From NCBI GenBank assembly GCA_027486415.1, contig JAIXPC010000002.1, forward strand, positions 248,001 to 312,000: a stretch of DNA of 64,000 bases, read 5' to 3'. This stretch comes from Sphingomonadales bacterium (lineage in GTDB: Bacteria > Pseudomonadota > Alphaproteobacteria > Sphingomonadales > Sphingomonadaceae). Both the position numbers and the translations under genes were made by a program. This document shows positions 15,503 to 24,790 of the stretch, piece after piece. The notes under the pieces are model-generated. The model was given only the letters and a program-made list of their open reading frames with translations, was not told the origin of the DNA and searched no databases. How positions within the stretch are numbered: the first letter of the stretch is position 1; the number at the start of each line of letters is the position of its first letter.

Positions 15503-18255
15503 TGCGGATCATCGATTGGCATATCGGCCGGCGCATTGCCAGTGGCCGGAACACCGCCCTTCACCAACCGCACCGCCTCGTCCAGCGTCACCCGATCGAT
15601 GGGCACGCCGGGCGGGAAGGCGCCGAGCAGCCGCGACGGCACCGCCGCCCCCAGCAGCACGAAATGGCCGCGATCATCGGCGCGGCGAATGAGCCGCCCG
15701 AACGCCTGCGCCAGCCGCCCCATCACCACCCGATCATCATAGGCATTGCCGCCGCCGGCCATCCGCCTTGCCGCGTGCAGCACCGTGCGGCGCGGCCACG
15801 GCACACCTTCCATCACCACCAGGCGCAGGCTTTCCCCCGGCACGTCCACGCCATCACGCAGGGCATCCGTCCCCAGCAGGCTGGCCCCCGGTTCGGCGCG
15901 GAAGATATCGACCAGCGTTGCCGTGTCGATGGGATCGACATGCTGGGCATAGATCGGCAGCCCGGCCCGGGCGAGCGGATCGGCCAGCCGCGCGTGCACG
16001 GCGCGCAGCCGGGCGATGGCCGTGAACAGGCCCAGCGTGCCGCCGCCCGCCGCCTCGATCAGCGCGCGATAGGCGTGGGCAAGCGCGGCGACATCGCGCG
16101 GCTTCACGTCGGTGACGATCAGCACCCGGGCCTGCCGGGCATAATCGAACGGGCTGCTGGCGGCGAAATGCCGGGCCGGGCGCGGCAGCCGCGCCGCCCC
16201 GGTGCGCGTTTCGGCATCGCGCCAATCGTCGGCAATCGCATCGGGCCGTGAACGCAGCGTTGCCGATGTGACCAGCACGCCGTGCGCCGGTTCCAGCACG
16301 GCGGCGGCAAACGGGCGCATCGGATCCAGCCAGCGGCGCTGGATGCCAACATCCAGCAGGCGGCCATCCACCCGCGCCAGTTCCAGCCAGTCGATGAAAT
16401 CGGGATCAGCCGGCCCGCCCAGCCGCGCCAGCAATTGCGCCCATGCGCCCAGCAGTTGCGCCCGCAAGGCAAGCCCGGCGCGCGCGCCTTCCACCCGTGC
16501 CCGGCCACTGCCGTCCAGCCAGTCGGGCGGGTCTTCCAGCAGCGTGGCCAGCCGCATTTCCAGCTGTTGCATGGGGCCAACGATTGCGCCCAGCGCCGCG
16601 CTGGCCGCCGCTGCCGCCTCCACCAGCCGGGGCAGCACTTCGGCCACCTCCGTCTCCAGCCCGTAACCGTGGTCCCCTTCCTCGGCGCGGGCCAGCACCT
16701 GGGCGCGCACGGCGGCGAACAAGCCTTCCAGCGGGCCATCGGCCTCGTCAGCGCCCACCCGCGCCAGCCAGCCTTCGCCGGGCAGGTGGCGCGACGCTGC
16801 CGCAATGCGCTCGACGCTGAGCGCGGCTTCGTCGTCATAGCTGATCACGTCGGCCAGCCGCGCCGACAGGCCGCGCCGGCGGCCACGCCCTGCAGCGCGT
16901 TCGGGGCCGAGCAGCCAGTTCTTCAGCTCCACCGCCTCACGGCCGGTCAACGCCACGGCGAACGTGCCATCGGCGGCGTCAAACAGGTGATGGCCTTCGT
17001 CGAACACCAGCCGATTGAGGCCCGATCCTTCCGCCCGCCCGCGCGCCGCGTTGATCATCACCAGCGCGTGATTGGCGATCACCAGGTCGGCCTGCGCCGA
17101 AGCCCGCGTAGCGCGTTCGATGAAGCAGCTGCGATAATGCGGGCAGGCGGCATAGATGCACTCGCCGCGCCGGTCGGTCAGCCCGGCAAAGCTGGTGCGG
17201 CCAAACAGCGGCGGCAGCCAGCCCGGCAGATCGCCGCCCACCATGTCGCCGTCGCGGGTATATTCGGCCCAGCGTTCGGCCAGCCGGGCAAACACCGCGG
17301 CGCGGCCGCCAAAGCCGCCCTGCACGGCGTCTTCCAGATTGAGCAGGCAGAGATAATTCTCGCGGCCCTTTCGCACCACCACGCGTTCGCGCCGCAGTTC
17401 CGGATCGGGCCAGATGCGCCGGGTTTCGGCATCGAGCTGGCGTTGCAGCGCCTTGGTATAGGTCGCCACCCACACCGGCCCGCCGGCCTCTCGCGCCCAC
17501 AGGCTGGCCGGGGCGAGGTAACCCAGCGTCTTGCCGATGCCCGTCCCGGCTTCGGCCAGCACCATCTGCGGCGCGCCGCTGGCATCGCGCGGGCCAAAGG
17601 CGGCGGCAACCGCGCTGGCATAATCGCGCTGGCCTTCGCGGCTTTCGGCGCCGGTGCCGACCAGCCGGGCCAGCTCCCCCGTTACCGCCGCGGGATCAAG
17701 CGCCACCACGCGCGGTGCGGCACGCGGCGGGGCTTCCTCCCACTTCGGCAGCAGCTGGAACACGTGCCGTTCCGGTGCGTTGGGCTTTTCGATCAGCCGC
17801 GCCAGGTGCGGCGCCCACGCCCAGCGCTGGCGGCCAAGGCCTTGCAGGCTGGTCCACGCGCCGTGGCGTTCGGGCCAGTCGGCGCGCGTCGGCACCGCCA
17901 GCAATGCTGCCGCCGCGCGTTGCAGGAAGGCCGCATCGCTGGGGCCACTTGGCCCGGCAATCCCCAGCGCCGTCGCCAGCCCGTGCGCTGTCGGCACCGC
18001 AAAGCGCGCCGGGTGCAGGAAGGCGAACAGTTCGAGCAGATCGAGGCCGGAAAGCTCGCCCAGCCCCAACCGGCTGGCGGTCACCGGCGCATTCAGCAGC
18101 AGGTGCGGGCTGTCGCCAGCGCGGGCCATGGCCTCGCCGCGGCCCACGCCGCGCACCTGGCCCTGCGCGTCGGCAATCCACACGCCGGCGTGGCTGGCCA
18201 CCAGCGCCGGGATCGCCAGCGGGGCCGCTGCGTCGCGGGATTCAGTTGCGCTCAT
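15499..18255 (-). CDS. DinG/XPD-like ATP-dependent DNA helicase
   Basis: 918 residues from the ATG at 18255. Longer starts would run into the divergent lysK gene, so this one was chosen. About 260 residues precede the helicase core, a large N-terminal part. Walker A is EAGTGIGKTLGYLAPA and the DEAH-type box is FDEGHHLFD. Four cysteines (YLCLLN; GECIYAACPHYRSCF) match the Fe-S cluster site of XPD/DinG helicases. Late motifs include TSATLRSR and QAFGRLIRRADD. It likely unwinds damaged or structured DNA. It shares an operon with the SixA-like gene. Confidence 0.9.
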   Translation of the reverse strand: MSATESRDAAAPLAIPALVASHAGVWIADAQGQVRGVGRGEAMARAGDSPHLLLNAPVTASRLGLGELSGLDLLELFAFLHPARFAVPTAHGLATALGIAGPSGPSDAAFLQRAAAALLAVPTRADWPERHGAWTSLQGLGRQRWAWAPHLARLIEKPNAPERHVFQLLPKWEEAPPRAAPRVVALDPAAVTGELARLVGTGAESREGQRDYASAVAAAFGPRDASGAPQMVLAEAGTGIGKTLGYLAPASLWAREAGGPVWVATYTKALQRQLDAETRRIWPDPELRRERVVVRKGRENYLCLLNLEDAVQGGFGGRAAVFARLAERWAEYTRDGDMVGGDLPGWLPPLFGRTSFAGLTDRRGECIYAACPHYRSCFIERATRASAQADLVIANHALVMINAARGRAEGSGLNRLVFDEGHHLFDAADGTFAVALTGREAVELKNWLLGPERAAGRGRRRGLSARLADVISYDDEAALSVERIAAASRHLPGEGWLARVGADEADGPLEGLFAAVRAQVLARAEEGDHGYGLETEVAEVLPRLVEAAAAASAALGAIVGPMQQLEMRLATLLEDPPDWLDGSGRARVEGARAGLALRAQLLGAWAQLLARLGGPADPDFIDWLELARVDGRLLDVGIQRRWLDPMRPFAAAVLEPAHGVLVTSATLRSRPDAIADDWRDAETRTGAARLPRPARHFAASSPFDYARQARVLIVTDVKPRDVAALAHAYRALIEAAGGGTLGLFTAIARLRAVHARLADPLARAGLPIYAQHVDPIDTATLVDIFRAEPGASLLGTDALRDGVDVPGESLRLVVMEGVPWPRRTVLHAARRMAGGGNAYDDRVVMGRLAQAFGRLIRRADDRGHFVLLGAAVPSRLLGAFPPGVPIDRVTLDEAVRLVKGGVPATGNAPADMPIDDPQ

Positions 18256-18304
18256 TGCGTTCAGTCGCCAGAGGGGGGCCGAAGAACAGCGATAGCCAAA
18301 AGCC

Positions 18305-19891
18305 ATGACCATCACCACCGAAACCCTTCGCCTTGCGGCACTCGAAAACAAGGCCTGGCCGTTCGAGGAAGCGCGCAAAGTGCTGGCGCGCTATCCAAAC
18401 GGCGTGCCCGAAGGCCACACGGTGATCTTTGAAACCGGCTATGGCCCGTCGGGCCTGCCGCACATCGGCACGTTCGGCGAGGTGGTCCGCACCACCATGG
18501 TCCGCCGCGCCTTCGAAGCCATGGCGCCGGGCGTGGCAACGAAGCTGATCGCCTTTTCCGACGACATGGACGGCCTCAGGAAGGTGCCGGACGGCATCCC
18601 CAACCCCGAGATGCTGCGCGAAGACCTCGGCAAGCCGCTGACCCAGGTGCGTGACCCGTTCGGCACGCATTCCAGCTTTGGCGCGCACAACAACGCCCGG
18701 CTGCGCGCCTTTCTCGACAGTTTCGGCTTTGATTACAGCTTCATGTCGTCCACCGAATGCTATGCCAGCGGCATGTTCGATGAAACGCTGCGGCTGATCC
18801 TGGCGAACTATGACACGGTCACCGGCATCATCCTGCCCACCCTCGGCCCGGAACGCCGCGCCACCTATTCGCCGTTCCTGCCCGTCGATCCCGTCAGTGG
18901 CCATGTGCTGCAGGTGCCGATCATCGCGCGCGACGTGGAGGCCGGCACCGTCACCTACATCCGCCCCGGCACGAACGACAGCGTCACCGTTCCCGTCACC
19001 GGCGGCCATTGCAAGCTGCAGTGGAAGGTGGATTGGGCGATGCGCTGGCTGGCGCTGGGCGTCGATTATGAAATGGCCGGCAAGGACCTGATCGATAGCG
19101 TCAATCTCTCCGGCAAGATCGTCCGCGCGCTGGGCGGCAACCCGCCCGCCGGCTTCAATTACGAGCTGTTCCTGGATGGCGAGGGCGCCAAGATCTCCAA
19201 GTCCAAGGGCAATGGCCTCACCATCGAGCAGTGGCTGGAGTACGGCCCGCCCGAGAGCCTGGCGCTCTACATGTATCAGAATCCGAAGAAGGCGAAGCGG
19301 CTGCATTATGACGTGATCCCGCGCGCCATCGAGGATTATGCCGATTTCCTTGGCCGTTACCCGGAACAGCCGATCGAACAGCAGCTCGGCAACCCGGTGC
19401 ACCATATCCACGAAGGCCAGCCGCCCGCCGCCGCGCTGCCGGTCAGCTTCTCGCTGCTGCTGAACCTCGCCTCCGTCGCCGCCACGGATGATCCGGCGCG
19501 GCTGTGGGGGTTCGTGAAGAAATATGCGCCGGGCTCGTCCCCCGAAACGCACCCGATGCTGGACCGGCTGGTGCACCACGCCGCCGTCTACGCGCGCGAT
19601 TTCGTCGTGCCGCACCTCAACCGCCGCGCGCCGACGCCGGAGGAAGCCGCCGCCCTGCGTGACCTCGATACCCGCCTCGCCGCCGTCGGCGAAGATGCGG
19701 ACGCGGAAGCCTACCAGTTCGAAGTCTATGAAGCCGGCAAGGCCGCCGGCTACGAAAACCTGCGCGACTGGTTCAAGGCGCTCTATGAAATCCTCATCGG
19801 CAGCCAGAACGGCCCCCGCATGGGCGGCTTCATCGCGCTCTATGGCCTGGCGCAGAGCCGGGCGCTGATCGCGGATGCGCTGAAGGGCTAG
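18305..19891 (+). CDS. lysK: Class I lysine--tRNA ligase
   Basis: 528 residues. This is the class I LysRS, the archaeal-type enzyme also used by many alphaproteobacteria, not the class II LysS. The HIGH region reads GPSGLPHIGTF and the KMSKS loop AKISKSKGNG. The C-terminal helical part is complete. It charges tRNA-Lys. It starts 49 bp from the divergent helicase gene and its stop overlaps the convergent reductase gene by 4 nt. Confidence 0.95.
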   Translation: MTITTETLRLAALENKAWPFEEARKVLARYPNGVPEGHTVIFETGYGPSGLPHIGTFGEVVRTTMVRRAFEAMAPGVATKLIAFSDDMDGLRKVPDGIPNPEMLREDLGKPLTQVRDPFGTHSSFGAHNNARLRAFLDSFGFDYSFMSSTECYASGMFDETLRLILANYDTVTGIILPTLGPERRATYSPFLPVDPVSGHVLQVPIIARDVEAGTVTYIRPGTNDSVTVPVTGGHCKLQWKVDWAMRWLALGVDYEMAGKDLIDSVNLSGKIVRALGGNPPAGFNYELFLDGEGAKISKSKGNGLTIEQWLEYGPPESLALYMYQNPKKAKRLHYDVIPRAIEDYADFLGRYPEQPIEQQLGNPVHHIHEGQPPAAALPVSFSLLLNLASVAATDDPARLWGFVKKYAPGSSPETHPMLDRLVHHAAVYARDFVVPHLNRRAPTPEEAAALRDLDTRLAAVGEDADAEAYQFEVYEAGKAAGYENLRDWFKALYEILIGSQNGPRMGGFIALYGLAQSRALIADALKG

Positions 19892-20604
19892 ATCCCCGCC
19901 CCGCCATCAATCGTCTGCATCGTCCCCGTGATCATCGCCGCCGCCGGGCTGGCGAGGTAGAGCACCAGGCTGGCCACCTCGTCGGCGGTGGCGTGGCGCT
20001 TGATGGCCATGCCGGCGTGCATCATCTTGGCCAGCGGGCCATTGGCCGGGTTCATGTCGGTATCCACCGGGCCGGGCTGCACCACGTTCACGGTGATGCC
20101 GCGCGGGCCGAAATCGCGGGCGAGGCCGCGTGCGATGCCCTGCACGGCGGATTTCGACATGGCATAGGCCGTCGCCCCCGGCCACGACACGCGATCGCCA
20201 TTGATCGAACCGATGATGATGATGCGGCCATTGTCGTTCATCCGCCGCCCGGCCTCCACGCCGGCATGATAGGGGGCGCGGATGTTGATATCGATCAGCC
20301 GGTCAACCGCGTCGGGATCAAGGCCCAAGGGATCGCCCATGATGGCAACGCCGGCGTTGATGACGACGATATCCAGCGTGCCGCCCATGGCGATGGCGGC
20401 CACCACCTCGTCGCGCACCGCGCTGTCGGCCTTCACCGCGGTTGCGCCGGTTTCCGCCGCGATCGCTGCCGCAGCCTCCGCCGACGCGGAATAGCTGAAC
20501 ACCACCTGCGCCCCGGCCGCCGCAAAGCGCCTGACGATGGCCGCACCGATGCCCCGACTGCCGCCCAGCACCATCACCGATTTGCCGGCAAATTCCTGCG
20601 TCAT
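19888..20604 (-). CDS. bdcA: Short-chain dehydrogenase similar to BdcA
   Basis: 238 residues from the ATG at 20604. Nucleotide-binding motif VLGGSRGIGAAIVRRF, NAG motif VVINAGVAIMG, and the catalytic Ser-Tyr-Lys set with SINGDR and AYAMSKSA. Along its length it resembles E. coli BdcA (for instance YHAGVEAGRRM, GLARDFGPRGITVNVVQPGP and the ending TGTMQTIDG). BdcA is reported to bind cyclic-di-GMP and promote biofilm dispersal. A plain 3-oxoacyl-type reductase role cannot be excluded. It is a single gene, convergent with lysK. Confidence 0.8.
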   Translation of the reverse strand: MTQEFAGKSVMVLGGSRGIGAAIVRRFAAAGAQVVFSYSASAEAAAAIAAETGATAVKADSAVRDEVVAAIAMGGTLDIVVINAGVAIMGDPLGLDPDAVDRLIDINIRAPYHAGVEAGRRMNDNGRIIIIGSINGDRVSWPGATAYAMSKSAVQGIARGLARDFGPRGITVNVVQPGPVDTDMNPANGPLAKMMHAGMAIKRHATADEVASLVLYLASPAAAMITGTMQTIDGGAGI

Positions 20605-20691
20605 CCTGACAATCCCCCAATGCGCGCTTGCCGTTCCCGGCCGCAATCGCGAGTATGGCCGGCAATCACCAACAAGGAAACGCCCGGAACG

Positions 20692-21447
20692 ATGATCAGG
20701 CTCCTTGCCGCGACGCTGCTGCTCGCTGCTGCCCCCGCCGGTGCTGCCAGCATCGATGCCTTCCGCGCCGGTGATTGGGCCACGGCCGTGCGCGATGGCC
20801 GCGCCGAAAACACCGTGGCCAGCCTGATCCTCGCCGGCCGCGCCCAGCTGTCCATCGCCGGATACCAGACCAGCGACAAGGCCCGCGCGCTGGCGCTGGT
20901 TGCCACTGCGGAAAAGGATTTTGACACCGCGCTCGCCCGCGATCCCGGCAATGTGGAGGCGCAGCTGCAAAAGGCCGTCGCCATCGCCTACCGCGCCCAG
21001 CTCACACAGGGGATCGGCCTTGCCAAGGACGTGCGCCGCCGCTTTGAATCCATTCGCGCCGCCCATCCCGACAACAGCCTGGTGTGGGGCGCGCTGGGCG
21101 GCTGGCACGGCGGCGCGGTCGCCACCGTGGGCCGCTTTGTCGCCGGCACCGTGCTCGGCGCGAAAATCCCGGAAATGGAGCGCTGCTATGCCCAGGCGCT
21201 GAAACTGGCGCCGAACCTGCCGTCCACCCGGGTGTTCTTCGCCATCACGCTGATGGATCTTGATGAGAACAACGCCCCCCGCGCCGCCACCCTGCTGAAG
21301 GGTCTGGATGCACTGCCCGCCAGTGACGGGTTTGAAGCCATGCTGAAACGGCAGGGCCAGGAACTGGCGGCGGCACTGGCCAGGGGCGATGCCGATGCCG
21401 CGCAGGCAACGGCGCGAAAACTGAAGGCGTTCAGCCGGATCAGGTGA
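20692..21447 (+). CDS. Exported TPR-like repeat protein
   Basis: 251 residues. A signal peptide (MIRLLAATLLLAAAPAGAAS) leads into helical repeats with TPR character: KDFDTALARDPGNVEAQLQK and MERCYAQALKLAPNLPSTRV. The ATG has AAGGAA upstream. Such proteins usually scaffold partners in the periplasm; no partner is evident here. A long hairpin lies between its end and the convergent his operon. Confidence 0.78.
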   Translation: MIRLLAATLLLAAAPAGAASIDAFRAGDWATAVRDGRAENTVASLILAGRAQLSIAGYQTSDKARALALVATAEKDFDTALARDPGNVEAQLQKAVAIAYRAQLTQGIGLAKDVRRRFESIRAAHPDNSLVWGALGGWHGGAVATVGRFVAGTVLGAKIPEMERCYAQALKLAPNLPSTRVFFAITLMDLDENNAPRAATLLKGLDALPASDGFEAMLKRQGQELAAALARGDADAAQATARKLKAFSRIR

Positions 21448-21469
21448 CGGCAGCGCCCCAGCACAACTA

Positions 21470-21551
21470 TTGTCATGCTGGCGCAGGCTAGCATCCACCG
21501 TGCCGAGGGCGCGAGTCCGTCAATGGATGCTGGCCTGCGCCAGCATGACAA
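21470..21551. repeat. 28-bp inverted repeat between convergent genes
   Basis: 21470-21497 and 21524-21551 are inverted copies of one another with a single mismatch in 28 bases (core GTCATGCTGGCGCAGGC), separated by 26 nt. It fills the space between the ends of the TPR gene and hisE. It may be a two-way terminator or a copy of a dispersed palindromic repeat. Confidence 0.75.
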
Positions 21552-21557
21552 ACAGTA

Positions 21558-21872
21558 TCAGGTCGGCCGCTTCGCCTTTTCCTCGATCCCAGACACGCCT
21601 TCGCGCCGGGCCAGTTCGGCGCGCACGTCGTCAAAGCTGAGGCCCATGTCGGCGAGCAGCACGGCGAGGTGGAACATCAGGTCGGCCGCCTCGCCCACCA
21701 GGCCGTCAGGATCGCCTGACATGGCAGCGATGACGACTTCCACCGCCTCCTCGCCCAACTTCTGCGCCATCTTGGCCCGGCCCCGGGCGGTGAGTTTCGC
21801 CACATAGGACGTGGCGGGATCACCTGCGCGGCGCTCCAGAACGGTCGCCAGCAGCTGGTCAAAGCGCTCCAT
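21558..21872 (-). CDS. hisE: Phosphoribosyl-ATP diphosphatase HisE
   Basis: 104 residues, normal for HisE. It carries the MazG-like active-site helices: [18 protein letters not shown] and [20 protein letters not shown] with the conserved Glu and Asp residues. It hydrolyses phosphoribosyl-ATP to phosphoribosyl-AMP, the second step of histidine synthesis. It is the last gene of the his cluster and overlaps hisF by 14 nt. Confidence 0.95.
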   Translation of the reverse strand: MERFDQLLATVLERRAGDPATSYVAKLTARGRAKMAQKLGEEAVEVVIAAMSGDPDGLVGEAADLMFHLAVLLADMGLSFDDVRAELARREGVSGIEEKAKRPT

Positions 21873-22638
21873 GAAACACCTCCCGCACCGGCAGGCCAGC
21901 CGCCGCCAGTGCGGCGCGGGCTTCGGCGATGGTCACGTCGCCAAAATGGAAGATGGACGCTGCCAGCACCGCCGAAGCATGGCCATCGCGCACGCCGGTG
22001 ACAAGATCATCCACGCCGCCGACGCCGCCCGAAGCGACCACCGGCACCGGCACCGCATCGGCAATCGTCCGGGTCAGCGCCAGGTCATAACCGGCCTTGG
22101 TGCCGTCGCGGTCCATCGACGTGAGCAGGATTTCGCCCGCGCCCAGCGTCGCCGCCTCGATGGCATATTGCACAGCGTCGATGCCGGTGGCCTTGCGCCC
22201 GCCGTGGGTGAAGATCTCCCACTTGCCGGGGCTCACCTGCTTGGCATCCACCGCCACCACCACGCATTGTTCGCCAAAGCGCATGGCGAGCTCGCCGATC
22301 AGTGCCGGGCGGGCGACGGCGGCGCTGTTCACCGCCACCTTGTCCGCCCCGGCCAGCAGCAGCGCGCGTGCATCATCGACGGAACGCACACCGCCGCCCA
22401 CGGTCAGCGGCATGAAGCACTGGTCCGCCGTGCGTTCGACGATATCGAGCAAGGTGCCACGATTTTCGTGCGTGGCGGTGATGTCGAGGAAGCACAGCTC
22501 GTCCGCTCCCGCCGCGTCATAGGCCGCCGCGATCTGCACCGGATCGCCGGCATCGCGCAGCGCTACGAAGTTGACGCCCTTCACCACGCGGCCATTGGCG
22601 ACGTCTAGGCAGGGGATGATGCGGACGGCCAACGTCAT
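21859..22638 (-). CDS. hisF: Imidazole glycerol phosphate synthase subunit HisF
   Basis: 259 residues, a complete (beta/alpha)8 barrel. The catalytic Asp residues sit in [19 protein letters not shown] and [13 protein letters not shown]; phosphate-binding loops include [13 protein letters not shown] and VVASGGVGG. It uses ammonia from HisH to form imidazole glycerol phosphate and AICAR. It overlaps hisA by 4 nt upstream and hisE by 14 nt downstream. Confidence 0.97.
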   Translation of the reverse strand: MTLAVRIIPCLDVANGRVVKGVNFVALRDAGDPVQIAAAYDAAGADELCFLDITATHENRGTLLDIVERTADQCFMPLTVGGGVRSVDDARALLLAGADKVAVNSAAVARPALIGELAMRFGEQCVVVAVDAKQVSPGKWEIFTHGGRKATGIDAVQYAIEAATLGAGEILLTSMDRDGTKAGYDLALTRTIADAVPVPVVASGGVGGVDDLVTGVRDGHASAVLAASIFHFGDVTIAEARAALAAAGLPVREVFHGAL

Positions 22639-23354
22639 TGCGCGGCTGCAATCGCCTTGGCGAGATCAAGCCGGCCATCATACAGAGCGCGCCCGGTGAT
22701 GACGCCCTCGATCCCCGGCTTGCCCACCAGCGCGTGAATGTCGGCGATGCCGGCGACACCGCCCGAGGCGATCACCGGCAGCGAGGTCGCCGCCGCCAGC
22801 GCCACCGTGGCCTCCACGTTCACGCCCTTCAGCATCCCGTCGCGACCAACATCGGTGAACAGCACGGCGGCCACGCCGGCATCCTCGAACTGCTTCGCCA
22901 GATCGGCCACCGGCAGGGTCGACACATCGGCCCAGCCGCGCGTTGCCACCATGCCGCCCTTCGCATCCACTGCCACCACGATGGCACCGGGATGATCCTT
23001 GGCGAGGCCGCGCACCAGATCGGGATTGTCGAGCGCAGCGGTGCCCATCACCACCCGCCACACGCCGGCCGCCAGCCAGTTTTCCACGTGCGCGGCGGTG
23101 CGGATGCCGCCACCCACCTGCACGCGCCCACCGCCAAAGCCGGCAATCGCCGCCTTCACGCCGTCACCATTGCGGCTGTCGCCAGCAAACGCGCCATCCA
23201 GATCGACGACGTGCAGATGCGTCGCCCCGGCGCTGCGGAACAGCGCGGCCTGGGCGGCGGGATCGTCGGCATAGACGGTGGCGCGGTTCATGTCGCCTTC
23301 CGCCAGCCGCACGCACTGGCCGCCCTTCAGGTCGATTGCCGGGAAAATGATCAT
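22635..23354 (-). CDS. hisA: ProFAR isomerase HisA
   Basis: 239 residues, the HisA barrel. Motifs: [20 protein letters not shown] with the catalytic Asp, [32 protein letters not shown], and [16 protein letters not shown] with the second catalytic Asp. It isomerises ProFAR to PRFAR. Four-base overlaps with hisH and hisF indicate one co-translated operon. Confidence 0.97.
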   Translation of the reverse strand: MIIFPAIDLKGGQCVRLAEGDMNRATVYADDPAAQAALFRSAGATHLHVVDLDGAFAGDSRNGDGVKAAIAGFGGGRVQVGGGIRTAAHVENWLAAGVWRVVMGTAALDNPDLVRGLAKDHPGAIVVAVDAKGGMVATRGWADVSTLPVADLAKQFEDAGVAAVLFTDVGRDGMLKGVNVEATVALAAATSLPVIASGGVAGIADIHALVGKPGIEGVITGRALYDGRLDLAKAIAAAQ

Positions 23355-23959
23355 GATGTCAGCCAGTTCGCAAGGAAGGCGAGGCCATAGGCCTGGCTCT
23401 TTTCCGGATGAAACTGCACGCCGGTAATGTGGCCGCGCCTGACGATCGCCGCAAAGCGCCCGCCATGATCGCTCACCGCCTGCACGTCGGCGGGATCGTC
23501 GGGCGCAAAGGCATAAGAGTGCACGAAATAGGCATCGCCCGATGGCACGTCTGCGCCATTCACCGCCTCGACCCGGTTCCAGCCCATGTGCGGGATCTTC
23601 TGCGCCGGATCGGATGGTTCCAGCCGCTTCACCACGCCGGGCAGCCAGCCCAGGCCCTTGTGAACGCCATGCTCATGGCCCTCGCTGGCGAGCAGCTGCA
23701 TGCCGACGCAGATGCCCAGGAACGGCACGCCGCGTTCGTTCACCGCCGCATTGAGCGCCGCTTCGATCCCCGTCTTCTCGCGCAGCTGGTTGATGCACTG
23801 GGCAAAGGCACCCACGCCGGGCAACACGATCCGCGCCGCGTCCGCGATCACCGCCGGATCATCGGTGACGGTGACGCGCGCACCCGCACGCTCCAGCGCC
23901 CGCGCCGCAGAGCGCAGGTTGCCGGCCCCGTAATCGACCAGTGCGACGGCGTCAGGCAC
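23351..23959 (-). CDS. hisH: Imidazole glycerol phosphate synthase glutaminase HisH
   Basis: 202 residues from a GTG at 23959 that lies 8 nt inside the end of hisB; longer frames extend unnaturally into hisB. Class I glutamine amidotransferase: nucleophile cysteine in [10 protein letters not shown], catalytic His and Glu in GVQFHPEKS, and the N-terminal [14 protein letters not shown] typical of HisH. It supplies ammonia to HisF. Confidence 0.95.
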   Translation of the reverse strand: MPDAVALVDYGAGNLRSAARALERAGARVTVTDDPAVIADAARIVLPGVGAFAQCINQLREKTGIEAALNAAVNERGVPFLGICVGMQLLASEGHEHGVHKGLGWLPGVVKRLEPSDPAQKIPHMGWNRVEAVNGADVPSGDAYFVHSYAFAPDDPADVQAVSDHGGRFAAIVRRGHITGVQFHPEKSQAYGLAFLANWLTS

Positions 23960-24563
23960 CGCCCAAGGATCCGGAGAGCGTGCCTTTGGTGGACGGAATA
24001 GCGTCGGCCTTGCGCGGATCGATCGCCACCGCCGCCCGCAGCGCCCGGGCCACGCCCTTGAAGCAGCTTTCGGCGATATGGTGGTTGTTGACGCCATACA
24101 GCGTTTCAATGTGCAGCGTGATGCCGGCCGAACCGGCGAAGGCGGCAAAGAACTCCTTCACCATCTCGGTATCCAGCGTGCCCAGCTTCGGCTGGCTGAA
24201 CGACGTGCGCCACACCAGGTAGGGCCGGCCCGAAATGTCCAGCGCCACGCGGGTCAGCGTCTCGTCCATCGGCACCAGCGCATCGCCATAACGGGTGATG
24301 CCGCGCCGTTCGCCCAGCGCCTTTGCCACGGCCTCGCCCAGCGCGATGCCGGTGTCTTCCGTGGTATGGTGGCCATCGATGTGCAGATCGCCCACGGTCT
24401 TCACGGTGAGATCGATCAGGCTGTGCCGCGACAGCTGTTCCAGCATGTGATCCAGAAATCCGATGCCGGTCGACACGTCATAGGTGCCGGTGCCATCGAG
24501 GTTCACGTGCACCTCGACGCTGGTTTCCTTGGTCACGCGGGAAATGCTTGCCGTGCGCGTCAT
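23952..24563 (-). CDS. hisB: Imidazoleglycerol-phosphate dehydratase HisB
   Basis: 203 residues, the single-domain dehydratase without the phosphatase part found in enterobacteria. Metal-binding motifs: [29 protein letters not shown] and [16 protein letters not shown]. It is the first gene of the hisBHAFE group. The 227-bp region upstream holds no convincing promoter that I can name. Confidence 0.97.
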   Translation of the reverse strand: MTRTASISRVTKETSVEVHVNLDGTGTYDVSTGIGFLDHMLEQLSRHSLIDLTVKTVGDLHIDGHHTTEDTGIALGEAVAKALGERRGITRYGDALVPMDETLTRVALDISGRPYLVWRTSFSQPKLGTLDTEMVKEFFAAFAGSAGITLHIETLYGVNNHHIAESCFKGVARALRAAVAIDPRKADAIPSTKGTLSGSLGGA

Positions 24564-24742
24564 GAGCCTGCTCCTTGGAGCGTGCGCCTAGAGCATTGGC
24601 GCACGGGCGGCAAGTTTGGTCGCCCCCTTGCGGCATTGGGGCAGGGCAGGCCGGCAGCGCGTGCGGCACCCGCGCAATTGCCATCGCGGGCAACCAGCCC
24701 GACATCAAATCCCTGTCAGCAAGCAAGCGCAATGTGGGTAAT

Positions 24743-24765
24743 ACAGACGAGCACGTCTGTTTTTT
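24743..24765 (+). terminator. Orphan intrinsic terminator upstream of the NYN gene
   Basis: ACAGACG (24743-24749) pairs perfectly with CGTCTGT (24754-24760) across the loop AGCA and is followed by more T residues to 24765. No plus-strand gene lies upstream of it for more than 3 kb, and the NYN gene starts 26 nt downstream. It may end a small RNA transcript or act as an attenuator in the NYN leader. Confidence 0.7.
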
Positions 24766-24790
24766 AACCATTTTCCGTCAACTTGGCACT

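Noticed and set aside
16282-18432. 716-codon plus-strand open frame opposite the helicase gene
   Set aside because: Gln/Arg/Pro-rich composition typical of an antisense shadow; the helicase frame has all family motifs.
24478-24771. Leader peptide-like frame upstream of hisB
   Set aside because: No run of histidine codons and no attenuator hairpin on the minus strand, so a classical his leader is not supported.
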